Assembly: GCA_017523995.1 (NCBI GenBank)
Contig: JAFWUX010000223.1
Span: 8,268 to 72,267, forward strand
Reading direction: 5' to 3'
Length of the DNA stretch: 64,000 nt
Source of the DNA: Oscillospiraceae bacterium
Lineage (GTDB): Bacteria > Bacillota_A > Clostridia > Oscillospirales > Ruminococcaceae
Below, one piece after another: positions 46,390 through 55,766 of the stretch. Made by a program: the position numbers and the translations under genes. The notes below the pieces were generated by a model, which saw only the letters and a list, made by a program, of their open reading frames with translations, made no database searches and was not told where the DNA came from. Every line of letters begins with the position of its first letter. Position 1 is the first letter of the stretch.

Positions 46390-47013
46390 ATGGTAAATGT
46401 ACTGGTTGTAGAAGACTCCAAAATTACCCGCGAGGCAATTGTGCATCAGCTGATGCAGATGCCGGAATACAACATCGTGCTGACGATCGAAAATGCAGCA
46501 AATGCGGATATTGCGTGCATGCACGGGAATATTGATCTGATCCTGATGGATGTCTGCACGGCGGACGATGAATCCGGTCTGGAAGCGGCAAGACGCATCA
46601 AGCAGCACGATCCGCAAATCAGGATCATCATCATGACGTCCATGCCGGAGCATTCTTTCCTGCAAAAAGCACGGAAATACGGCTGTGACAGCTTTTGGTA
46701 CAAGGAGTACGGCGATGTCAGCCTGACGGAGATCTGCCGCCGGACGATGCGCGGGGAATCGGTCTTTCCGGCAGATACCCCGACGCTGAAAATCGGTGAG
46801 GCGGACAGCAAGGATTTTTCCGAACGAGAACTGGATGTGATCCGGGAGCTGGTCAGCGGCTCCCGCTACTGCGAGATTGCGCAGAATCTGCTGATCACGG
46901 AAAACACCGTGAAGTTCCATGTGAAAGCGATTCTGTCCAAAACGGGATACCGCAACACCCTGCAGCTTGTCGCGGATGTGGTGGAAAAGCGCATGGTTCT
47001 GCCGAAATACTGA
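46390..47013 (+). CDS. LuxR/NarL-family response regulator
   Basis: 207 residues. The start at 46390 (MVNVLVVEDS) has AGGAGG upstream. The receiver domain has the acidic pair Glu8/Asp9, phospho-acceptor Asp54 (LILMDVC), Thr/Ser in IIMTSMPEH and the conserved Lys in FWYKEYG. The C-terminal LuxR-type helix-turn-helix (about 143-200) reads FSERELDVIRELVSG, then EIAQNLLITENTVKFHVKAI. It is the third gene of the sensory operon and the likely ligand of the 43687-43726 operator. Partial copies of the half-site (GGTAGTC at 47067, GGGTA at 47080) lie just downstream of its stop, ahead of the lipase-scaffoldin genes. Confidence 0.93.
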   Translation: MVNVLVVEDSKITREAIVHQLMQMPEYNIVLTIENAANADIACMHGNIDLILMDVCTADDESGLEAARRIKQHDPQIRIIIMTSMPEHSFLQKARKYGCDSFWYKEYGDVSLTEICRRTMRGESVFPADTPTLKIGEADSKDFSERELDVIRELVSGSRYCEIAQNLLITENTVKFHVKAILSKTGYRNTLQLVADVVEKRMVLPKY

Positions 47014-47066
47014 TGCGAACCATAACAATAGTTCCGTTCGTCTGGTGTTCCTTGCGGAAGGCATCC

Positions 47067-47084
47067 GGTAGTCGTATTCGGGTA
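47067..47084 (+). promoter_or_regulatory. Possible regulator half-sites before the lipase-scaffoldin genes
   Basis: GGTAGTC and, five bases on, GGGTA recall the GGGTAGTC operator units at 43687. No clear terminator and no good promoter is visible between 47013 and 47129. A palindrome-rich stretch (GCATATATGCATATGC) follows at 47089-47104. Confidence 0.3.
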
Positions 47085-47128
47085 TACGCATATATGCATA
47101 TGCGAAAATATTTATTAGGAGGATGTTT

Positions 47129-50100
47129 ATGAAACACACGCGCGTCTTAAAGAGGGGAGTGTCTCTGATCCTTTCGCTGGTGCTGACGGTTCCGCTGCTA
47201 TGCGGCAGGATCCTGCCGGCAGAACTGTTCGGGATGACTGTCTTCGCTGAGGATGAAAAGCCGGCAGAAGAAAAAGAAGGTGATATCAGCATCTCAAATG
47301 CTTGGTACGGACCTTATCAGGCGGTCTACAATGACAACATGTTCCTGAAAAAAACCGAGGCGGAATCCACAGATCTGGCAAAGCTTGGCATTGTGCTTGC
47401 AAATGCCGCGTATGATGAGTCTAAGATTGCGGAACTATATCAGAAGATGGGCTTTTCCTGTGCGACCTATAATTATGAAAAGCGCGAAACCTATGACGAC
47501 AATGATTTTGTCGGCTATGCACTCGGGTACAAAGAGATTGCAGGAAACCGTGTCTTTTTGGTTTCCATTCGCGGAACGCACAGCGACTGCGACTGGTTCA
47601 GCAATTTCAACCTCGGGACTGGAGATGCGCATCAGGGCTTCCACCTTGCAGCCAGCAAGCTGATGAATGATTTGGAAGAATATCTGGCGCTGTACAGTGC
47701 ATCAGACAGTTCCAAGCACAACATTATCTATTTTACCGGACACAGCCGCGGAGCAGCGGTTGCAAACATTCTTGCGCAATGGTTTTCCTCCGGCGAGTAT
47801 GATAATTTCAACGAAAAAAACGTGTTTGCATACACTTTTGCAACGCCGAATGTGAGGCGGGGTGCAGACAAATCGCTGAAAAACATTTACAACTATGTCA
47901 ATCCCGGAGACAAGGTTCCTGCGATGCCGCTGTCGGAATGGGGCTTTGAACGGAACGGACAGACGTATGTTCTCAATACGGAAGGCGATACGTTCCGGAA
48001 TTTCCAGATCAAGTTTCATAAACAATATGAAGCGGAAGAGAAATATAATGAGTACTATGGCGGCGATACAGACAATGTTTCTTTCTGTACGCTGATCTAT
48101 TCACTCGTCCCCGATCAGGAAACATATCAGAAGAAAAAATACATTTTCGATCTGATCGCAGCCATTATGGCAAAAGACGACGATTATAACGCGCCTGCAG
48201 ATCACAGTTTGCTGTACCTTCTGGGCAGAGTGCTGAATGACACAAAGGGCGTCTTTTCTGAAGTGCAGGTGAAAACTATTTTAGATTCTGTCACATACGG
48301 ACTGTATTCCGATATTTCAGCGAGCGCAGATGTTGCTTCCTATCTGGCTGTCTGTTTCGTTGAGCTGGACCGCAAATATAGTGAGGTTCTTGATGCGAGA
48401 GAGAATGCAGAACTGGCACATAAAGCATGCCTTGCAGCGATGGAGGAAGCAAAGGAAGAAGAACGCGAGTTCAATTTTAACGATTGGAGCCGCGGCTGGA
48501 GCAAGGAACTTGGAGCGGCTTCTTATCTGAGCAACCAGTCAATTCAATCCATTGATGATCTGGTAAGGGCAATTCAGATCCTGAAGACGCTGGAACTGAA
48601 GCTTATTTCCGTCAAGGAAGATGACCAAAATGCATTCCGCATTCTGGGCGAACTGCTGGCAGATCTCGGAAATGACAACGATGAAAATTACATAAGCGCT
48701 GTATTTCGCAGCATTGAGCATACTCATCTTCCCCTTACCTATTATCTCTGGATCAATTCGATGTACTTCGGCATCAACGGATGGAGTGGCTATGACGGCG
48801 TGATTGAGAAATTCGTGATTCCGGAAAAAATCACCCGTATCAATTACAGCTGCTTTGACAACTGCATCGGAATCAAGGAGTTTGTGATTCCTGACAGTGT
48901 TGTCAATCTGTCCGACGCTTTTAATGAGTGCCGAGGACTCCGATATCTTACGATTCCGATCGATCGCAGTTATGACAGCAGTTTTTATAATTCGCAGCTT
49001 CTGACGCTGCATTTCACATACGGAAAAACCGGCATCATGCCTGACTTTAAGATGGATCCTTATTATAACGAGCCGGGGCTGCAACATAACAACGGAGACA
49101 GTCTGGTAACAGTTACCTTCGATGACCGCATCACACACATCGGCAAAGATGCTTTTTACGGACTGAACGGACTGATCAACCTCAAGCTTCCCGCCTCTCT
49201 GCAGGATGTTGGAGATCGCGCATTTTATCAGTGTACCGCGCTGGAATCAGTTGAACTGCCCGAAAAGGTTACCTCGCTTGGCGAGGAGTGCTTCGCAGAA
49301 TGCGTCTCTCTGAAAACAATCAATCTGCATGACAACATCACAGAAATCGGCACAAAATGCTTTTCAAATGATGCGCTGCTTCAGATTGATCCGCATCTTC
49401 CGGAACATCTTGTCTCGCTCGGCGAAAGCGCCTTTGACGGCTGTTCTTCACTTTGCAGTGAGATTGTGATTCCGGAAAGTCTGGAAAACTACGGGTCTTA
49501 TATCTTTTCCTGCACGCCGATTGCGAAAATAACATGTCCCTGTGATCTGAAAACATCTTTCAGCTACGGCATTGAAAGTCAAATCACCGAAATAATATAT
49601 ACAAAAGGAAAAACGGGCGTGATCCCTTCCAACAGGATTTGGTGGAACCATGTCTCTTTGCAGAAAGTGACACTAAGCGAAGGCATCACAAAGCTCGAAA
49701 GGGAAGCGTTCAAGGAAGCTGAGGTTCCGACATTTATTCTTCCGTCTACACTGACGGAAATCGGAGACTACGCATTTGCAAACTGCACGAATCTTACAGC
49801 TATCACGCTTCCAAAAAATCTGCAAACACTCGGCTGCGACGCTTTTTCAAACTCCGGTCTCACATCTGTCACGCTGCCGGATTCGCTTGTCTATGAAGGA
49901 ACGGATGAAAAAGACGCAAAACCGATTGTGAACTGGTTCAGCAACTGCACTGCGCTCAAATCCGTTCAGCTTTCGAGAGCTTTGAATGCAATTCCGTCCG
50001 GCGCGTTCAGCGGCTGTACTGCGCTCACGAAAATTGACATTCCTGAAGGCGTGAAAACAATCGAAAGCAGTGCATTTTCCAACTGCAGCGCTCTAACTTC

Positions 50101-50647
50101 CGTCACATTTCCGGATACACTGATCAGCATTGGTGCGGAGTCATTCGCAAACTGCCCGCTGCTGACAGAAATCACGATACCAAAGAGTGTGCAGTTTATC
50201 AGTTATGCTGCGTTCAACAATTACTATGCAGAAGAGAAATGTGTCGGCCGAAATGTTTATATTTATAATCCGGATTGCGATATTATTCACGAAAAATCTT
50301 ATTCCAGCGTGTTCAACAGTGGAGAAACCATTCACGGCTACAGCAATTCTTCTGCCAGAAATGCAGCGAACTACTACGGACTGACCTTTGTACCACTTGA
50401 TCCTGCATATACCGTCGGTGACGTCAATGCGGACGGCGAAATCACGATTGCAGATGCGGTGGCACTGTCCCGCTGCGTCAATAAATGGGACGGAATCTCT
50501 ATTGATTTGCGTGCAGCCGATCTGAATCGGGACCAAGCAATCAACGTGCTGGATGCAATGATTCTTGCCCGTGCCGTATCCAACTGGAGCGGATATGACC
50601 GATACCTGATTCTTGTTCCGCAGGAAGAGGTGAATGAACAGACATGA
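47129..50647 (+). CDS. Secreted class-3 lipase-like / leucine-rich-repeat protein with dockerin
   Basis: 1172 residues. The start at 47129 (MKHTRVLKRG) is preferred: AGGAGG ends six bases upstream, while an ATG two codons earlier abuts it. Signal peptide about 1-38. A Lipase_3-type alpha/beta hydrolase spans about 75-285: SIRGTHSDCDWF (oxyanion strand), nucleophile Ser206 in GHSRG, and Asp261 in NPGDKVP. A helical region (about 330-540) precedes LRR_5 repeats (about 555-1075) with typical LTEIGDYAFANCTNLTAI units. A dockerin closes the protein (VGDVNADGEITIADAVALSR, then GYDRYL). The reaction would be ester hydrolysis of lipid or acylated glycan; the lid and substrate are not clear. The stop overlaps the scaffoldin start (ATGA), so the two are translationally coupled. 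Confidence 0.85.
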   Translation: MKHTRVLKRGVSLILSLVLTVPLLCGRILPAELFGMTVFAEDEKPAEEKEGDISISNAWYGPYQAVYNDNMFLKKTEAESTDLAKLGIVLANAAYDESKIAELYQKMGFSCATYNYEKRETYDDNDFVGYALGYKEIAGNRVFLVSIRGTHSDCDWFSNFNLGTGDAHQGFHLAASKLMNDLEEYLALYSASDSSKHNIIYFTGHSRGAAVANILAQWFSSGEYDNFNEKNVFAYTFATPNVRRGADKSLKNIYNYVNPGDKVPAMPLSEWGFERNGQTYVLNTEGDTFRNFQIKFHKQYEAEEKYNEYYGGDTDNVSFCTLIYSLVPDQETYQKKKYIFDLIAAIMAKDDDYNAPADHSLLYLLGRVLNDTKGVFSEVQVKTILDSVTYGLYSDISASADVASYLAVCFVELDRKYSEVLDARENAELAHKACLAAMEEAKEEEREFNFNDWSRGWSKELGAASYLSNQSIQSIDDLVRAIQILKTLELKLISVKEDDQNAFRILGELLADLGNDNDENYISAVFRSIEHTHLPLTYYLWINSMYFGINGWSGYDGVIEKFVIPEKITRINYSCFDNCIGIKEFVIPDSVVNLSDAFNECRGLRYLTIPIDRSYDSSFYNSQLLTLHFTYGKTGIMPDFKMDPYYNEPGLQHNNGDSLVTVTFDDRITHIGKDAFYGLNGLINLKLPASLQDVGDRAFYQCTALESVELPEKVTSLGEECFAECVSLKTINLHDNITEIGTKCFSNDALLQIDPHLPEHLVSLGESAFDGCSSLCSEIVIPESLENYGSYIFSCTPIAKITCPCDLKTSFSYGIESQITEIIYTKGKTGVIPSNRIWWNHVSLQKVTLSEGITKLEREAFKEAEVPTFILPSTLTEIGDYAFANCTNLTAITLPKNLQTLGCDAFSNSGLTSVTLPDSLVYEGTDEKDAKPIVNWFSNCTALKSVQLSRALNAIPSGAFSGCTALTKIDIPEGVKTIESSAFSNCSALTSVTFPDTLISIGAESFANCPLLTEITIPKSVQFISYAAFNNYYAEEKCVGRNVYIYNPDCDIIHEKSYSSVFNSGETIHGYSNSSARNAANYYGLTFVPLDPAYTVGDVNADGEITIADAVALSRCVNKWDGISIDLRAADLNRDQAINVLDAMILARAVSNWSGYDRYLILVPQEEVNEQT

Positions 50648-52470
50648 AAAGACTGCTTTTGCTCCTGATTACCGTTTCGCTTCTGTTTACGATGATTCCG
50701 CATGCCAGTGCTGCTTCTCAAATGACGCTTTCCGTGCTGAATGCATCGGTGCTGAATGCTGCGGGTACAGAAGTTTGCGTCCCGGTTCTGGCAACTCCCG
50801 GCTTTCGGTATGCAGCAGGCATTGCGGATATTCACTGGGACGCTGAGGTGCTCTCACTGAAAGAAGTGCTGTTTGACGAGAAAGCTGCGCCCGACAATGG
50901 TTCTGCTCCTATCACAGACACCGGCTCCTATCGTATCAGTGTGGGTGATTATCGTGCAGAAAAGAACTATATTGGAAACGGCGTGTTCTTTACACTTATT
51001 TTTGCTGTTAAAGCAAATGCAAAGTCCGGCAATTACGCGATTCAGATTCAGAATGCCGAGTTTTACAACAAAGATATGGAACGGCTGTATACTGAGACGG
51101 CAGACGGTTTCGTTACTATTTCTGATGGCGGATTGTTTTCTCTGGCAGTGGAATCGGTTTCACTGGAAAAGGATACCAAGACCTTTCAGACTGCGGTGAT
51201 TGCAGAGCAGAATCCTGGATATGCGGCAGCTATTGTGGATATTATATGGAATCCGGAAATGTTCATTCTTCAGTCTGTGACGTTTGAGGAGAGTGCTGCG
51301 CCGGATTTGGCGACTAGAGAGATTGAGAATAACGGCTGTTTCCGCGTTTCATTCGGGAATTACGAAGCGTATCAGGATTACAAACAGACCGGAGTGCTGT
51401 TTACGCTGCAATTTCAATTGGCGGCAAGCGCAGAACCGGGTGAATATATCATTTCACTTGCAAATGCGGATGTTGTAAATTCCTCTCTGCTTCCGTTGGA
51501 CACGGTTCAATCAGATGGCATTGTCCGTATTATGGGCGATAAATCAGATACAATCACCACAGCAACGACGTCAAAAGCGACAATGACGATGACTATTACC
51601 ACAACTACGACGTCCAAGGCAACAACTACTGCTGCTACTACAACTACGACATCCAAGGCAACAACGACAACTACTGCTGCTACAACTACGACGTCCAAGG
51701 CGACGACAACCACTGCTACTACAACTACGACGTCCAAGGCAACAACAACTACTGCTGCTACAACTACAACGTCCAAGGCAACAACGACAACTACTGCTAT
51801 CACAACCACTACATCCTAGGCAACAACGACAACTACTGCTACCACAACTACTACATCCAAGGCGACAACAACTACTGCTACTACAACTACTACATCCAAG
51901 GCGACAACAACTACTGCTGCTACAACTACGACATCCAAGGCAACAACGACAACTACTGCTACTACAACTACGACGTCCAAGGCGACGACAACCACTGCTG
52001 CTACAACTACGACGTCCAAGGCAACGACAACCACTACCACAACTACAACGACTGCCTCCGCAAAAGAGACAACCGCGACTGAAACAACATCTGTCACAAC
52101 GTCTGAGCCGGAACCTGCTGTACTGTGCGGCGATGTGAATGGCGACGGAAAAATCGGCGTTGACGATGCACAGACAGCGTTGGTCGCCTATACGGAGCAG
52201 TTTGCCGGCAATCCAGTTGACCTGACCGACATTCAGCGAAAGGCTGTCGATGTGAACAGAGACGGACTTCTTAATGTGGACGATGCACAGAATATCCTGA
52301 TTTTCTATACGGAGCGCAATGTCGCAGGCAAGGACATCAAATGGGAAGATGTAATCAGTCCAAAGCCACAGAGCCTTACGTTTTTTAAGCGGCTTGCTGC
52401 TGGATCCTGCATGCAGAGAGCACTGCTTCACGGCGGTCATCCGGAAGTGAGGTGCCGTCTGCGGCAGTGA
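50644..52470 (+). CDS. Two-cohesin scaffoldin with dockerin, interrupted by an in-frame TAG in the linker
   Basis: The ATG overlaps the previous stop. Signal peptide about 1-23 (PHASA). Cohesin 1 covers about 26-160 and cohesin 2 about 163-297. Both show the jelly-roll pattern: a hydrophobic D.HWD or D.IWNPE strand, then YRISVGDYRAE or FRVSFGNYEAY, then TGVLFTLQF. A linker of SKATTTT repeats (about 300-493) follows. At 51817-51819 TCC TAG GCA replaces the repeat's TCC AAG GCA, stopping translation at codon 392. The same frame continues with intact repeats into a dockerin (GDVNGDGKIGVDDAQTAL, DVNRDGLLNVDDAQNIL, ending VAGKDIKWEDVI) and a short basic tail to 52470. Without readthrough the product is two cohesins with no dockerin; with readthrough a 608-residue adaptor scaffoldin. 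Cohesins bind dockerins such as those encoded all around. Confidence 0.82.
51560..52060 (+). repeat. SKATTTT-encoding tandem repeat in the scaffoldin linker
   Basis: About a dozen units of roughly 36-45 bp with TCCAAGGCNACNAC and runs of ACN plus GCT codons. One unit carries the A-to-T change that makes the TAG. Confidence 0.9.
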
Positions 52471-52479
52471 GAATGAATC

Positions 52480-52517
52480 AACCTGACTCCTCATACAAAC
52501 GGAGTCAGGTTTTCATT
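52480..52517 (+). terminator. Terminator after the scaffoldin
   Basis: AACCTGACTCC / GGAGTCAGGTT stem followed by TTCATTTT. It lies after the distal stop at 52470, showing the transcription unit was built to include the dockerin part. Confidence 0.8.
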
Positions 52518-52616
52518 TTAGACGGAAAAGGTTACAGCTTTGATTGCGCCTAATCCATATTTGATGCAATATAAAACGTAAAATGAACACAGGTATTATC
52601 CGCTGCTGCCTGCATA

Positions 52617-52652
52617 GAAAAACAGCCCCGCCCTTTATTCCGGACAGGACTG
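52617..52652 (-). terminator. Terminator of the DUF285 gene at 52686
   Basis: Minus-strand CAGTCCTGTCCGG pairs imperfectly with GGGCGGGGCTG and is followed by TTTTTC. Confidence 0.55.
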
Positions 52653-52685
52653 CTTTCTTCATTTCTTTTTTCTTTCAGCAATTGG

Positions 52686-55424
52686 TTATGATTCTGTGCG
52701 GAAATAGTTCTCTGCGGATTTGCAGTAAACCATCAGTGCATAAATAATCGTTTTCACCTTTGCACTTGTCGAACTCTTGTTCAGCATATTGTAGGCGTAG
52801 GTCTGCACGCTGTAGGTAATTTCATTGCTGATCTGCTGTGTACCTTCATAGAGCACAGCCGTGACCGGCCGGCAGGAATCTTTCGCCTGCACATCTGAAT
52901 AATCAAATCTGTACTCATTCGCAAACTCCCCGCTGACGAATTGACTGAACGGAACGGTTTTCGTGATCGTTTTGCCATTCACCGTCGTATAGGAAAGCTT
53001 CAGCATGACGTTCCTTTTCTGAACGGATTTGTCGAATGTCATGTAAAACACAAGTGCGACATTGTTGCCGAGCAGCAGATTTTTGCCTGAGAACTGTGCT
53101 TTCGGACTGCTGATCTTCGTTTCGGATGCATCGGAAGTGATGTTCAGCGAAAATGCATTTGTTCCGAGCTTTCTCTGTGCAGCAGTCAGCGTGCTGTTTG
53201 CGGGATTTCCTGTGTTATAATTGAAATAGGTCTGCGCGGCTGAACCGTAGTTCAGCATATCAACGAGAAGCGTTTTCAGTCCGGATTTCGTGTCGGGCTT
53301 ATTCAGTTTGTTCATCGCATATGTGCTGACACTGTATTTGTCGATCTGGCTGATGTAACCTTTGCCGTCCTTTTCCGCGGATATTGATGCATAGACCTCG
53401 CTGACCATTTCCTTTGCTGCGATATTCTGATAAACGAACACATATTCGTCGCCGTAGCCGGAATCTTCGATTTGGTATTCGGTCACTTCGCTGCTCTGCA
53501 GCGTTCTTTCAGAGCCGTCCGCATTGAAATGCTCCTTCTGAATGAGCAGCTTCACATTTTCGTATCCTTCCAGCTCGCTCTTTGGGATGTAATACGCGAT
53601 GCCGAGCCGGTTGTTCAGTGCAACACTGTGGTTGAATGTGAGATTGATGCGGTTCTGTCCGGCTGCCGTCTGCGTGAAGACCTCCCGTGTATAGAAAGGT
53701 GTTTCCTGACCTTTCAAACGCACGCGCAATGTGTATTCCGTCGCGGGTTCAAGACCGGTAAACGGCTCATTCTGATCTATTACCTTTTTCAGATCCTTGT
53801 AATGTACGCCGTCGATGCTGATCTCATAACCTTCCGACACATAGTTCAAATAATCGTCAGTCAGTGTACCTTCCGCGACATTTTCACCGAGTGCAATTGA
53901 TGTGGGCGTTACCACAAGATGATCAGAGAACTCGGGCAGTCTTTGAACGAAAATGCTGCCGGCCTGACGATCATAGGTGTTTACATAGACAGTGCCTTCC
54001 GGCAAGCTCCATCTGCTGCTTTTTTCACCTGTAATATCAATGTCCGAAAATTCATTTGAATAGCGATTTTTTTTGATCTTCGCGGGATGAAGCAGCACTG
54101 CATAGACATCCAGTGTTCCGTCATCATTGAGATGCGCAGCCGCCGTGTTCAAAAAGCGAAAATCGGAATCATAGAAATAAGAATCCTTGTCTCTATATGC
54201 GATGATCCATTCATTGATCTGACCGGGCGTCGGTTTCGCAAAATAGAAGCCCTGCTGCGGGGTCAGTCTCACGATGTAAATATAGGAGCCGCCATACTGC
54301 AATGCTTCGCCTTTTTCTACAAACCGGTCTTTGTCTGTATCATACCAGCCGCAATGCGACTCGTCAGTGGTGAACGGCTGCACCTTATAATCATCAGCAG
54401 CATATATTTCATCAACGTAGTTGCGGGTTCCGACAACAATGCTTCCGGGATAGGGCCGTTCGCCGGTTGTCGCGATGGCGTTCTCTGACGTGGACGAAAG
54501 GATCATAGAATGATCAATCTGGGTGAACTCGCTCAGACTGGTGCATGAGGATCTGCGGAATTGTGCGGGAATCACAGCATAGGTGCCGTCGCCGCTGATC
54601 TTTCCGTAGAATCTGGATGAGACTTCGATTGTCCAGCCCGGATCATTCAGCAGCTTCATATCTGCCTTTACTTCAAAGTTTCCGGCGAAGTTAAGATGAA
54701 CCAACCTTGAATCGCTGAAAAACATATCTGTCGTATCTGCATCGTCTTTCAGTGTGAAATTAATAAAACTGAGAGACCTGAGACCGAAACAGTGATAGAA
54801 CATCATAGAATAGTTTGTAACACTGTCTGTTTTCCACGTACCTAACGCATACTCATCCCAATTGTATTCGTCCGGTCCGAGCATCAGAGAGGTGATGCCG
54901 CAGTCATAGAACATTCCCTCAAGTGTGGTCACGCGGTCGGTGTGCCAGCTCTGAATGCCGGGAATGTTCTTAAGCTTCTGGCAGCGATAGAACATCCAGC
55001 TTAGATTCGTAACGCTGCGCGTGTCCCAATCTATGACATTAAGCGTTTCCATGCTCTCACAGCTGTTGAACATTTCTTCCATTGTTGTGACCTTGGATGT
55101 GTTTGCATTGCTGAGGTCAAAATTTGTTGCATCGCAGAAGCCATAGAACAGCTGGAAGCAATCTGCCGGAAAGACCGTGCCTGGCTCTGCATAGACAGAT
55201 TTGACTTTGCTGTTCATGCTGAATGCCTGTACATCCTCTTTCACCACATTCCCTCTAAGGGTGAGCTTGCCGGTCGATTCCTTGAAAACGGCGGTGCTGC
55301 CTGCCGCCTGTGCGGTCAGCGTGATCTCCGGCAGGGAGAAGGTCCCCGCTTCAAAAGGCATCGCTGTGCTGAGCAATGCCAGCGAGATCAATGTTGCCGC
55401 TGCGCGTTTCATGCGCTTTTTCAT
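52686..55424 (-). CDS. Secreted DUF285 protein with duplicated C-terminal module, no dockerin
   Basis: 912 residues. The start at 55424 (MKKRMKRAAA) has AGGAGGA about six bases upstream. Signal peptide about 1-42. One DUF285 block (about 45-285) opens with ESTGKLTLRG and repeats MF..C..L..L. It is followed by a region containing GTRNYVDEIYAADDYKVQPF and a fibronectin-like segment with GLEPATEYTLRVRLKGQ. The C-terminal third contains two copies of one module (about 610-750 and 770-910): NRLGIAYYIP or NNVALVFYMTF near the start, then SVSTYAMNKLN or SVQTYAYNMLN and VDMLNYGSAAQTYF or YALMVYCKSAENYF at the end. This pair also seems related to the end of the protein at 38403. No dockerin or wall anchor is visible. 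Function unknown; likely extracellular binding. Confidence 0.8.
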   Translation of the reverse strand: MKKRMKRAAATLISLALLSTAMPFEAGTFSLPEITLTAQAAGSTAVFKESTGKLTLRGNVVKEDVQAFSMNSKVKSVYAEPGTVFPADCFQLFYGFCDATNFDLSNANTSKVTTMEEMFNSCESMETLNVIDWDTRSVTNLSWMFYRCQKLKNIPGIQSWHTDRVTTLEGMFYDCGITSLMLGPDEYNWDEYALGTWKTDSVTNYSMMFYHCFGLRSLSFINFTLKDDADTTDMFFSDSRLVHLNFAGNFEVKADMKLLNDPGWTIEVSSRFYGKISGDGTYAVIPAQFRRSSCTSLSEFTQIDHSMILSSTSENAIATTGERPYPGSIVVGTRNYVDEIYAADDYKVQPFTTDESHCGWYDTDKDRFVEKGEALQYGGSYIYIVRLTPQQGFYFAKPTPGQINEWIIAYRDKDSYFYDSDFRFLNTAAAHLNDDGTLDVYAVLLHPAKIKKNRYSNEFSDIDITGEKSSRWSLPEGTVYVNTYDRQAGSIFVQRLPEFSDHLVVTPTSIALGENVAEGTLTDDYLNYVSEGYEISIDGVHYKDLKKVIDQNEPFTGLEPATEYTLRVRLKGQETPFYTREVFTQTAAGQNRINLTFNHSVALNNRLGIAYYIPKSELEGYENVKLLIQKEHFNADGSERTLQSSEVTEYQIEDSGYGDEYVFVYQNIAAKEMVSEVYASISAEKDGKGYISQIDKYSVSTYAMNKLNKPDTKSGLKTLLVDMLNYGSAAQTYFNYNTGNPANSTLTAAQRKLGTNAFSLNITSDASETKISSPKAQFSGKNLLLGNNVALVFYMTFDKSVQKRNVMLKLSYTTVNGKTITKTVPFSQFVSGEFANEYRFDYSDVQAKDSCRPVTAVLYEGTQQISNEITYSVQTYAYNMLNKSSTSAKVKTIIYALMVYCKSAENYFRTES

Positions 55425-55499
55425 AATCATTCCTCCTTTTGTAACGGTTGGTTTCCATCAGTTTATTTCTTGATTCTGCTTTCGTGCAATCCTTTTTCT

Positions 55500-55508
55500 A
55501 TTATAACA
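55500..55508 (-). promoter_or_regulatory. Extended -10 promoter of the DUF285 gene
   Basis: Minus-strand TGTTATAAT about 75 bases before the start; no convincing -35 at 16-18 bp. Confidence 0.45.
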
Positions 55509-55712
55509 CTCATAAACATAACGCCGCAATACAAAAGATAAAATATGAACCGAACAGGTCATCTTTGCGACAAATATTACGCAGCAAATATGTGGAATAT
55601 AAACAAAAAGCCGTTCCGATCATCATGACGGAACGGACTCATAAGATCATAGCAAGATCCGCTGTTTTCCTTGTTTTTTCGTCATTCTCAGCATTGCACA
55701 GACTGAAAGAAG

Positions 55713-55738
55713 GAGGGAGTACCAATCGGTACTCCCTC
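55713..55738 (-). terminator. Terminator of the gene at 55767
   Basis: GAGGGAGTACC / GGTACTCCCTC stem, 4-base loop; on the minus strand followed by CTTCTTTC. Confidence 0.65.
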
Positions 55739-55766
55739 AGCCTATTGATATACCCGAATCAACAGA

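Noticed and set aside
51820..52470. Separate dockerin gene starting after the TAG
   Set aside because: No start codon with a ribosome binding site follows the TAG; frame and repeats are continuous with the cohesin part, so it was treated as one interrupted gene.
50644..52470. Genome-wide reassignment of TAG as a sense codon
   Set aside because: The GH8 gene at 58484 ends in TAG at a normal C-terminus of its dockerin, so TAG works as a stop here.
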